DNA from: an uncultured Chlorobiaceae bacterium
GTDB taxonomy: Bacteria; Bacteroidota; Chlorobiia; Chlorobiales; Chlorobiaceae
Assembly (NCBI GenBank): GCA_903874585.1
Contig: CAIQSY010000056.1
Coordinates: forward strand, 1-9,305
DNA length: 9,305 bases
Direction of reading: 5' to 3'
Position 1 is the first letter of the stretch. Each line of letters begins with the position of its first letter. The notes under the pieces are model-generated. The model made no database searches. It saw only the letters and a program-made list of their open reading frames with translations, and had not been told where the DNA came from. This document shows, piece after piece, positions 1-5,728 of this stretch. The position numbers and the translations under genes are program-made.

Positions 1-767
1 ACAGCCTCATCACCGGCCATAATGGCGACGAAGGAGCTTTGGTTGTTGTCCGCGATTTAAGTGAGCAGCGTGCCATGCAGAACATCATCAATCGTCAGGA
101 GAAACTGACGGCGATGGGTGAGCTTGCCTCAGGGGTTGCGCATGAAATCCGCAATCCGCTGAACGCGATTGGTGTACTGGCGCAACGGCTCGATATGGAG
201 TTTTCGCCGATTGCTGATGACGATGATTATCGCGATCTTGTGCGTCTGATTGTTTCGGAAGTGCATCGTGTCAATGCCATTATCCAGCGATTCCTGAAAT
301 TTGCACGACCAACGCCACTGATGATGGTCAAGAGTAATCTCGATGATTTTGTCACAGCATATTGTCCGCTGCTTCAGGGAGAGGCTGATGTGAAAGGTCT
401 CAGCTTTACCTTGCAGGCTGAAAGTGGTGCAGCGGTACTTCTTGATCCCGAACAGATGCAGCAGGCGCTGCTCAACATTGTCCAGAATGGTGTTGAGGCA
501 ACCGAATCAGGGGGAACGCTCTCGATTGTACTTTTCCGTCGAGCGCCGCAGGCGATTATTGCTATCACCGATTCAGGTTGTGGAATATCAGATAAGGAGA
601 TAGCACAGATTTTTAACCTCTATTTTACCACCAAACAAGATGGAACTGGCTTGGGACTGAGTATTGCCAACCAGATTGTGCAAGCACATGGCGGCATCAT
701 TGAGGTCGAGAGTATGAAGCAGGGTGGCACGCAGTTCAGGATTGTGCTTCCATTGGCGTCATTTTGA
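1..767 (+). CDS. NtrB-like sensor histidine kinase, 5'-truncated by window edge
   Basis: The reading frame is open from base 3 to the TGA at 765-767 (about 254 residues), so the gene begins outside the window; the TTG at 39 is not a credible start. The first visible residues (GALVVVRDLSE) look like the last strand of a PAS domain. Next comes a HisKA dimerisation helix with the H-box AHEIRNPLNAIG; the phosphorylated His is encoded at 141-143. The HATPase_c domain is complete: N-box NIVQNGVEAT, G1 DSGCGIS, F-box YFTTK and G2 GTGLGLSI. By family, it autophosphorylates and passes the phosphate to a response regulator, almost certainly the NtrC-type protein encoded downstream. No membrane segment lies in the visible part; any sensor or transmembrane region would be upstream. 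The input signal cannot be inferred. Confidence 0.93.
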   Translation, partial: SLITGHNGDEGALVVVRDLSEQRAMQNIINRQEKLTAMGELASGVAHEIRNPLNAIGVLAQRLDMEFSPIADDDDYRDLVRLIVSEVHRVNAIIQRFLKFARPTPLMMVKSNLDDFVTAYCPLLQGEADVKGLSFTLQAESGAAVLLDPEQMQQALLNIVQNGVEATESGGTLSIVLFRRAPQAIIAITDSGCGISDKEIAQIFNLYFTTKQDGTGLGLSIANQIVQAHGGIIEVESMKQGGTQFRIVLPLASF

Positions 768-774
768 TTATGAA

Positions 775-795
775 TTTTGGGTTTTGGATTTTGGA
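775..795. repeat. Short tandem repeat, (TTTTGGR) x3
   Basis: Three head-to-tail copies of a 7-base unit TTTTGG plus a purine lie just after the kinase stop codon, in the gap before the response regulator gene. The repeat is low-complexity and no function is evident. Confidence 0.6.
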
Positions 796-806
796 TGAAG
801 CACGTT

Positions 807-898
807 TTGAACCATGATTATCAGGATTAAAGGATGCACAGGATGGCTCAGCTCGATATAATCATGCTAATCCCGTAATCCTGATAATCAAGGTTCAA
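807..898. repeat. 92-bp palindromic element (imperfect 23-bp terminal inverted repeats)
   Basis: The arms at 807-829 and 876-898 are reverse complements at 22 of 23 positions; the single mismatch is base 8 of the left arm. The outer ends read TTGAACC and GGTTCAA, and the inner parts contain GATTATCAGGATTA and its complement. The left arm runs into iterated AGGAT words at 823-827, 831-835 and 840-844. The element fills most of the kinase-regulator gap and encodes no protein. It resembles the REP/MITE-like palindromes dispersed in many bacterial genomes. It could equally act as an mRNA hairpin that lowers or decouples expression of the downstream gene. There is no T-run after the right arm, so it is not a classic intrinsic terminator. 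Confidence 0.75.
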
Positions 899-917
899 GA
901 CAAAAATTGAGGGAAAT

Positions 918-2276
918 ATGGATCACACGATTCTTGTTGTTGAAGACGAAAAGGTGCAGCTCGACAGTATCGCCGGTTTTTTGACGAAACTTGGCTACCG
1001 GGTACTGAAATCATCCCTGCCTGTTGCAGCGCTTGATATGGCAAGGGATCAAGCTATCGATATTGTGCTCAGCGACTTCAAAATGCCCGGTATGACCGGC
1101 GTTGAGCTGCTTGGCGCACTCAAGCAGATGAATCCAGAAATCGACGTTATCATTATGACCGCTTACGGCAGCGTTGAGTCAGCCACGGAGGCGATGAAGC
1201 TCGGCGCAATTGATTACATCACCAAACCGATTGATCTCCATCAGCTTAAGGTGATGATTCATCATACGCTGGAGCGAAAAGTACTGGTGAGTGAGAACCA
1301 ACTGCTTCGCCAGCAACTCTCGGAACGATTCAGCTTTGACGGAATTGTGTCGCAATCGTCAGCGATGAGTCAGGTACTGAATATTGCCGGACGTGTGGCA
1401 TCAAGCAATGCAACGGTGTTGATTACCGGAGAGACGGGAACGGGCAAGGAGTTGATTGCTCAAGCGGTTCATTTTGCAAGTCCTCGGCGCGACAAGCCGT
1501 TTGTGGCGGTTAACTGTGCGGCGCTCTCTGAACATCTGCTTGAAAGCGAACTTTTCGGGCATGAAAAAGGTTCGTTCACCGGTGCAGATCGCCAGCGCAA
1601 AGGGCGCTTTGAAACGGCTGAAGGCGGCACACTTTTTATTGATGAGGTTGGCGAAATTCCTCTCTCCATTCAAGTAAAACTGCTCAGGGTGTTGCAGGAA
1701 AAATCATTCGAGCGTGTTGGCAGCTCTCTCTCCGTAGCGACGAATGTACGCATTGTGGCGGCAACCAATCGCGATTTGGAGGCGATGGTGCGCGATGGAA
1801 AATTTCGTGAAGACTTTTACTATCGCCTTAATGTTGTTGCCATTCGCATTCCTCCGCTTCGCGAACGTCGGGAAGATATTGCACCGCTTGTTGATCTTTT
1901 TGTTCAGCGCATTGCTGCTGAAAACGGCAAGCGAATTACTGGAGTTTCACGCGAGGCGATGGACAAGCTGATGAAATATGCCTGGCCCGGCAATGTTCGC
2001 GAGTTTGAAAACGTTGTTCAGCAGTCGGTTGTACTGTGCCGCAATGAGATTATTATCACTGAAGATCTTCCGCTTCGGGTTCATGAGCTTCATTCTGAAC
2101 AGGAATTTTTTGTAACAATGACGGGCACATTTCTTGAAAAAGTTAAGGCTTATGAAAAATCGTTGATTGTTGCGGCATTGCACGAGGCGGGCAATGTGCA
2201 GACGCGGGCAGCAGAGCTGCTTGGCATTGGCGAACGGCATCTGCGCTACAAGCTCAAAAAATATGGCATGAAATGA
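918..2276 (+). CDS. Sigma-54-dependent response regulator, NtrC/AtoC/ZraR family
   Basis: This 452-residue protein has the full three-domain layout of an NtrC-type enhancer-binding protein. The receiver domain (about 1-120) has acidic E9/D10, phospho-acceptor D53, T81 and K103. The AAA+ domain (about 142-370) has Walker A GETGTGKE at 171-178, the sigma-54 contact loop GSFTGA at 218-223 (a natural variant of GAFTGA), Walker B LFIDE at 239-243, and the arginine-rich FYYRLNV and LRERREDI region. A Fis-type helix-turn-helix ends the protein (about 425-452, GNVQTRAAELLGI). Once phosphorylated, such proteins oligomerise on enhancers and use ATP to open sigma-54 promoters. The start is supported by GAGGG at 909-913, four bases before the ATG. 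The upstream kinase is its likely partner, and the downstream sigma-54-like promoter its likely target. It matches the family's usual length and no key residue is missing. Confidence 0.96.
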   Translation: MDHTILVVEDEKVQLDSIAGFLTKLGYRVLKSSLPVAALDMARDQAIDIVLSDFKMPGMTGVELLGALKQMNPEIDVIIMTAYGSVESATEAMKLGAIDYITKPIDLHQLKVMIHHTLERKVLVSENQLLRQQLSERFSFDGIVSQSSAMSQVLNIAGRVASSNATVLITGETGTGKELIAQAVHFASPRRDKPFVAVNCAALSEHLLESELFGHEKGSFTGADRQRKGRFETAEGGTLFIDEVGEIPLSIQVKLLRVLQEKSFERVGSSLSVATNVRIVAATNRDLEAMVRDGKFREDFYYRLNVVAIRIPPLRERREDIAPLVDLFVQRIAAENGKRITGVSREAMDKLMKYAWPGNVREFENVVQQSVVLCRNEIIITEDLPLRVHELHSEQEFFVTMTGTFLEKVKAYEKSLIVAALHEAGNVQTRAAELLGIGERHLRYKLKKYGMK

Positions 2277-2283
2277 TGGCAGT

Positions 2284-2343
2284 TGCGACGATATGGTCGA
2301 TGTGGCGACGAGGCCGTCGAAGTATCGACATCACTCGCAGAGA
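2284..2343. promoter_or_regulatory. Candidate enhancer (UAS): 20-bp-phased dyads for an NtrC-type activator
   Basis: Two palindromic sites CGAC-N6-GTCG occur at 2286-2299 and 2306-2319, exactly 20 bp apart. The surrounding 20-bp units (2284-2303 and 2304-2323) agree at 14 of 20 positions. A third CGAC sits in phase at 2326-2329 as a degenerate half-site. The second site is also the centre of a larger dyad, GTCGAT-N4-CGAC-N6-GTCG-N4-ATCGAC (2296-2329). The two site centres lie about 140 and 120 bp upstream of the predicted start of transcription, on adjacent same-face helical turns. This is the usual geometry for binding sites of sigma-54 activators. Assignment to the adjacent regulator is inference. 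Confidence 0.5.
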
Positions 2344-2406
2344 CTCAAAAGATGGAATTATTTTTAAGTATTATTAAAATAACGATTTAACTTTTATTTC
2401 TTTTTC

Positions 2407-2422
2407 TGGCACGCTATTTGAT
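2407..2422 (+). promoter_or_regulatory. Sigma-54 (RpoN) -24/-12 promoter, imperfect -12
   Basis: The sequence TGGCACG-N4-TTGAT matches the RpoN consensus TGGCACG-N4-TTGCW. The GG (2408-2409) and the -13 G (2420) are separated by the canonical 10 bases. The only core deviation is A instead of C at 2421. Transcription would start near 2432-2434, leaving a leader of about 70 nt before the ATG at 2504. An AT-rich spacer (about 2353-2406) separates it from the candidate enhancer, as is common where DNA must loop. It follows directly after a gene for a sigma-54 activator. Confidence 0.65.
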
Positions 2423-2428
2423 TTGCTG

Positions 2429-2489
2429 TAAGTGATGGTGGATGAGAGAACAGAAGTAATCCACCTCTTTTCATTAAAAAAATCACTTA
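2429..2489 (+). promoter_or_regulatory. Nested stem structure in the 5' leader
   Basis: Two stacked inverted repeats enclose most of the leader. The outer pair is TAAGTGAT (2429-2436) with ATCACTTA (2482-2489). The inner pair is GGTGGAT (2437-2443) with ATCCACC (2459-2465), with a 15-nt loop and a 16-nt bulge on the 3' side. The predicted transcript start falls inside the left outer arm, so the RNA would start with a near-terminal hairpin. The right outer arm ends four bases before the AGGAG ribosome-binding site (2493-2497), so it could stabilise the mRNA or modulate translation. Confidence 0.5.
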
Positions 2490-2503
2490 AACAGGAGAAG
2501 GTC

Positions 2504-2809
2504 ATGAAAAAGATTATGAGTATGGTTGCGGTTTTCGGTATCGTTTTTGGCGTTTCACAGGTTACACCAGTTGTTGCCAGTGCAGCTCAAAATCAGCATG
2601 GGGTTCTTTTCGGAGGATTGCGTAGTTTTGTCGATCTGAATGGTGACAGCATCAACGACAATGCACCAGATGATGATGGCGATGGAATTCCAAATGGTCA
2701 GGATCCTGATTATGTCCGTCAACAAAAATCGTCTGCAAAAAATCGTCCAGCAGGTGCCGGAACAGGTGTCTGTACGAATCCAGCAGTCGTGCCAGTTGCA
2801 ACGCCATAA
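2504..2809 (+). CDS. Small exported protein with Asp-rich calcium-loop-like repeats (paralogue 1)
   Basis: The ATG at 2504 is chosen because AGGAG lies six bases upstream and a classic signal peptide begins there (MKKIM, hydrophobic core, likely cleavage near ASA-A at residues 25-28). The longer frame from GTG 2432 starts at the predicted transcription start and carries a charged N-terminus, so it is rejected. The product has 101 residues. Residues 42-70 hold two loops, DLNGDSIND and DDDGDGIPN, resembling the DxDxDG calcium loops of thrombospondin type-3 repeats, dockerins and EF-hands. The tail is Ala/Pro/Val-rich with a single Cys (C90). The first gene after the sigma-54-like promoter, it shares its loop block with the next gene. 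A periplasmic or secreted, possibly calcium-binding, protein is inferred. The biological role is unknown. Confidence 0.8.
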   Translation: MKKIMSMVAVFGIVFGVSQVTPVVASAAQNQHGVLFGGLRSFVDLNGDSINDNAPDDDGDGIPNGQDPDYVRQQKSSAKNRPAGAGTGVCTNPAVVPVATP

Positions 2810-2859
2810 TTCGTCTTCTATGGAGTATTATGGTAAGCGAGTGTCAAAAGTTTAGTTTT

Positions 2860-2897
2860 CTTCAGGTTCAACAAAAGCAATATCGTTGAACCTGAAG
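2860..2897 (+). promoter_or_regulatory. Perfect 13-bp hairpin between the two small exported-protein genes
   Basis: The arms CTTCAGGTTCAAC (2860-2872) and GTTGAACCTGAAG (2885-2897) are exact reverse complements around a 12-nt loop. The hairpin starts about 50 bases after the first small gene and ends 20 bases before the start of the second. No T-run follows on the + strand, so complete intrinsic termination is unlikely. Partial attenuation or protection of the upstream mRNA segment is more plausible. Confidence 0.7.
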
Positions 2898-2917
2898 TAA
2901 TGTTAAAGAGGCTAACA

Positions 2918-3292
2918 ATGTTCATTGTCAAAGGAACTCGTGTGCTGATGATGGTTTTTGCAACATCCTGCTTGGCTCCTCAGGTCTATGCTAAAGTCAC
3001 GGAACCTCTTGCTGAAAAAAGTAGTCGCCAGCCGCAAGAACAGGAGATACAACAAAAACAGAGGTTTATTGATGCTGATGGTGATGGACTGAATGATCTC
3101 ATCAAGGACAGTAACGGTGATGGCATTCCTGATGGCAGAATGCGTGATGGCTCCGGTCGTGGATATGGCGCTACTCAGGGCAACAGAACGCGGCAGGGTG
3201 CTGGTGTTGGTGCTGTCATTAATAACACAGGTCAACGCAGTGGCGGAACTGGCTCTGGAGGCGGATTGCGCATGCAAGGTGGACGCAGATAA
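2918..3292 (+). CDS. Small exported protein with Asp-rich loops and Gly/Arg-rich tail (paralogue 2)
   Basis: The ATG at 2918 is preferred over the one at 2900 because AAGAGG ends six bases before it, whereas 2900 follows the hairpin with no ribosome-binding site. The product has 124 residues. An N-terminal signal sequence (about 1-25) probably ends at VYA-K; an alternative poor lipobox, ATSC, ends at C18. A polar Gln/Glu-rich linker (about 30-48) leads to FIDADGDGLND and DSNGDGIPDG (residues 50-73), aligned with the loop block of the preceding gene. The rest (about 74-124) is rich in Gly, Arg, Ser and Thr, basic and probably disordered. The stop codon abuts the next ATG. Calcium binding and an envelope location are inferred; the role is unknown. 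Confidence 0.78.
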   Translation: MFIVKGTRVLMMVFATSCLAPQVYAKVTEPLAEKSSRQPQEQEIQQKQRFIDADGDGLNDLIKDSNGDGIPDGRMRDGSGRGYGATQGNRTRQGAGVGAVINNTGQRSGGTGSGGGLRMQGGRR

Positions 3293-4402
3293 ATGCAACG
3301 TTTTATAACGATTTTACGAGGATTGGCGCTCATCGCCCTTTTCCCACTGACGGCATCAGCCGAATGGCAATCAGCGGCATCGTTATCGAGCAGCGTCGAA
3401 AGTAACGCGCTACGCAATTATACCTCTTATAGCGATATCGTGACGGAGGGCTCTCTCTCGGTGGCTCATCAATGGAACTGGCCATCATGGAAAGGCTCGC
3501 TCTCCTATACGCTCAATGCCGTCAGCTTCGCCGATTTTGCGGAGTACAATTATCATCTGCACACTTTTGGCGCAACAGCAGAGCATCAGTTGGTTCACGA
3601 TGGCTGGGTGAGGGGTGGCGTACAGGCAAAAATGCGGATAGATCGTGAAATCTATAACCTCCTTGATTACAGTGAGTTCGAAGCTTTTCTTGAGGCAAAA
3701 ATGCCGCATGAAAAGCCTTTGACCGTGTTTGCCGGATATACTCTCCGCAAGCGACATTATATCATGCTTGATGAGCTCGATAACTGGGAACATCTCGTGT
3801 ACGGCAGACTGAATCTTCCGTTTTCAGATGGCACAACGGTTAATCTTCTCAGTGAAGTTGCTTATAAAAACTACGTCATGCCGATCGCATCCTCCAGTTC
3901 CTCAAATGGCGCAGGAGTGGGGCAGTGGGTTACAACCGCGCGATTATCCAGACCAATTGCTGAGCGTCTCGGCTTGATGGTGTACGTGCGAAGTCGCATC
4001 AATTTTGGGGATGATGAGCTTTTTGTTTCAGGATTATCGACCAATCATGTTTCCGAAAACGATCTTTACGACGACCGTTACAGCTACGAAAGTCGTGAGT
4101 ATGGTGCCATGCTTTCGCGGCAACTTCCCCATGCTGTTACGCTGCGTGCTGGTTATGATTATGCCGACAAGCGTTTCGGGCAACCAGCGCTCGATCTTGC
4201 GGGCAACGCACTGCCGGATGCAAATGCAAGAACCGATAAAGAGAGCAGATGGTGGTTCAAGGTTGAAAAGAGATTTACTTCCGCAGGCAACATCCCATTC
4301 AACCTGTATGCCAAGTATCAATGGATGCAGAATGATTCAAATGACGAATATTATCAATATCGTGGATCTGCGGTGATTGCTGGGGTAGATGTTGAGTTTT
4401 GA
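3293..4402 (+). CDS. Putative outer-membrane beta-barrel protein
   Basis: The ATG directly follows the TAA of the previous gene, with AAGGTGG upstream inside that gene, so translation is probably coupled. The 369-residue product starts with a signal peptide (1-23, cleavage near ASA-E). The rest alternates short amphipathic strands rich in Tyr, Trp and Phe (for example WKGSLSYTLNAV, FAGYTLRKRHYIM, LRAGYDYADKRF, FNLYAKYQWMQ) with polar or charged turns, including a Ser-rich loop near residue 200. The last residues, IAGVDVEF, end in the C-terminal Phe typical of BAM-inserted barrels. No plug, TonB box or catalytic motif is visible. A roughly 14- to 18-strand porin-like or assembly barrel is plausible. 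Co-transcription suggests it acts with, exports or anchors the two small proteins, but that is inference. Confidence 0.8.
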   Translation: MQRFITILRGLALIALFPLTASAEWQSAASLSSSVESNALRNYTSYSDIVTEGSLSVAHQWNWPSWKGSLSYTLNAVSFADFAEYNYHLHTFGATAEHQLVHDGWVRGGVQAKMRIDREIYNLLDYSEFEAFLEAKMPHEKPLTVFAGYTLRKRHYIMLDELDNWEHLVYGRLNLPFSDGTTVNLLSEVAYKNYVMPIASSSSSNGAGVGQWVTTARLSRPIAERLGLMVYVRSRINFGDDELFVSGLSTNHVSENDLYDDRYSYESREYGAMLSRQLPHAVTLRAGYDYADKRFGQPALDLAGNALPDANARTDKESRWWFKVEKRFTSAGNIPFNLYAKYQWMQNDSNDEYYQYRGSAVIAGVDVEF

Positions 4403-4410
4403 TGTATAAA

Positions 4411-4834
4411 AAAACTGAAATCGAAAGCTATAAGCCGAATTCTGTGAATTACTCAACGCATTGAGTAAAACTGCAGCCATTTATCTAATGCGGCTTACCC
4501 GAAAACTCTCCTTGCGGAATTGAACGGACCGCTCTTTTTCCTCAAGAGGAAAAGTTTCCCTATTTAGCCTTGCTTCGAGGAGGTTTGCCAAGCACACGGC
4601 ATTACTGCAATGTCTGGTGGTCTCTTACACCGCCGTTTCACCCTTACTCTGTTTACCTTAATGGTACTCAAAGCGGTCTGTTTTCTGTTGCACTCTCTGT
4701 AACGAGCGGCTTGCACCGTCGTCCCCGAGCTTGAGCCTTGCGGCTCTCGATCGGCACCCTGCCCTGTGAAGTTCGGACTTTCCTCTGCACAACCTGTTGC
4801 TGCACAGCGACTGCACACTTGCGATTTCAGTTTT
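4411..4834 (-). ncRNA. rnpB: RNase P RNA, bacterial type A
   Basis: This is the catalytic RNA that removes 5' leaders from pre-tRNAs. Conserved blocks on the minus strand, 5' to 3', are GAGGAAAGTCCG (complement 4774-4785, 5' side of P4), GGGTGAAAC (4635-4643) followed by the TAAGAG..ACCAG stretch, GGCTAAATAGGG near 4558-4569, AGATAAATGGCTGC (4473-4486), and ACAGAATTCGGCTTA (4431-4445, 3' side of P4). The ends pair as a long P1 helix, AAAACTGAAATCG with CGATTTCAGTTTT (4822-4834 and 4411-4423), which sets the boundaries. A T-run beyond 4414 fits termination there. An 8-bp hairpin at 4449-4468 sits where P19 occurs in many type A RNAs. The L15 loop reads GGC (4587-4589) instead of the usual GGU. 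Exact mature ends are uncertain by a few bases. Confidence 0.95.
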
Positions 4835-4878
4835 AATAAAGAACTCTGGGTCTCTGTTGTTTTCGGTTATACCGCTTG

Positions 4879-5679
4879 TTATCCTTCAGCCTCTTCAAAA
4901 AGGCGTTCATGCACAACAATGCGTCCACATGACTCACAAAGGTAAAAACCACCCTGCACAATCATGGTGTGGCGATTTGTTGGAACTCTTGTATTGCAGC
5001 CAGAACACGCATTACGATTCAGCTTTACAACAGCATTGCGTAATGTACCACTTCTCAAATGATCATATTTATCAAGCAACCGCTGTGCTTCGCGAATAAT
5101 AAGCTCACGCTGTGCCACAACGTGCTTTTTCAAAGCTTCAACATCTTCAGCAGTTTCAATAACAATGCCATCAAGCTCCTCTTTTTTCTGGTCAGCCTGT
5201 TTTTTCAGATCAGCAAGCTGTTGCTGCAGCACATCATCAGGCATCATCTCTTCACTGATTTCATCGTAGCGATTTTCTACAATCAACTGCTGCCCTTTTT
5301 TCTGAATCTCCTGCGCACGCTGAACAGTATGGGCAATATCCTGCAATTTGATTTCAGCTAAAGCTATCTCTTTCTCCTCATATTCAATCTGCTTCGAGAG
5401 CGCATCATACTCTTTATTATTACGGGCAAGCGTCTGTTTTTCCTTGAAGTTCAGAATTTTGTTCTTGCACTCATTAATAATTTCGTGCAGGCTTGAGCGT
5501 TGCTTTAACTGCTCATCAGCACGTTTTTTACGAGTTTCAATCTGGCGAGCGGTAAAAATCAGATCCTCCTCAAGTGCCTGAATCTCCTCGGGCAATCCTT
5601 TCTGAAGACTGACTATGCTTTCTATCTGATTATCAAGGTGCTGAAGCTTGACAAGGAGGTTTATTTTAGTATGATCCAC
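4879..5679 (-). CDS. C4-type zinc-ribbon coiled-coil protein (DUF164 / zf-RING_7 family)
   Basis: This 266-residue protein has two parts. Residues about 5-205 form a long, highly charged alpha-helical hairpin or coiled coil rich in Glu, Lys and Gln. The C-terminal zinc ribbon has two CxxC knuckles (C225/C228 and C248/C251) with the family-typical GFYLCESCGRIVVHE segment. It matches the family of Chlamydia CdsZ and Helicobacter HP0958 (FlgZ) in length and order. Members bind nucleic acid or partner proteins, but the general cellular role is poorly defined. The start is GTG at 5677-5679; upstream in frame there is no other start before a stop at 5698-5700, and no strong Shine-Dalgarno sequence is seen. 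The stop lies about 44 bp before rnpB on the same strand, so the two may share transcription. Confidence 0.92.
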   Translation of the reverse strand: MDHTKINLLVKLQHLDNQIESIVSLQKGLPEEIQALEEDLIFTARQIETRKKRADEQLKQRSSLHEIINECKNKILNFKEKQTLARNNKEYDALSKQIEYEEKEIALAEIKLQDIAHTVQRAQEIQKKGQQLIVENRYDEISEEMMPDDVLQQQLADLKKQADQKKEELDGIVIETAEDVEALKKHVVAQRELIIREAQRLLDKYDHLRSGTLRNAVVKLNRNACSGCNTRVPTNRHTMIVQGGFYLCESCGRIVVHERLFEEAEG

Positions 5680-5699
5680 TACGGCTGCTGTTTTGGATT

Positions 5700-5728
5700 A
5701 TTAAAGCATAAAAAAAGCACCTTCTCAA
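5700..5728 (-). promoter_or_regulatory. Candidate -35/-10 promoter for the zinc-ribbon gene
   Basis: Read on the minus strand, TTGAGA (complement 5723-5728) is followed by a 17-base spacer and TTTAAT (complement 5700-5705). Each hexamer is one base from the housekeeping-sigma consensus. Transcription would start near 5693, about 14 nt before the GTG. The -35 lies in the loop of the terminator hairpin at 5710-5738, so terminator and promoter overlap. Confidence 0.4.

Noticed and set aside
1401..1971. Several overlapping open frames on both strands within the response regulator gene
   Set aside because: They are shadows of the strongly conserved AAA+ domain coding sequence.
2306..2319. CGACG-AGGC-CGTCG hairpin as a terminator for the response regulator gene
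   Set aside because: No T-run follows the stem, and the same bases repeat in 20-bp phase with the neighbouring dyad, which fits protein-binding sites better.
2432..2503. N-terminal extension of the first small exported protein from GTG 2432
   Set aside because: It starts at the predicted transcription start, has no ribosome-binding site, and would put 24 charged residues before a clean signal peptide. ATG 2504 has AGGAG at good spacing.
2504..3292. PEP-CTERM or other sorting-signal proteins
   Set aside because: Neither small protein has a C-terminal sorting motif followed by a membrane helix and basic end; the tails are Ala/Pro/Val-rich or Gly/Arg-rich.
4564..4818. 84-codon open frame on the minus strand
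   Set aside because: It lies inside rnpB, whose conserved blocks and terminal P1 pairing explain the region.
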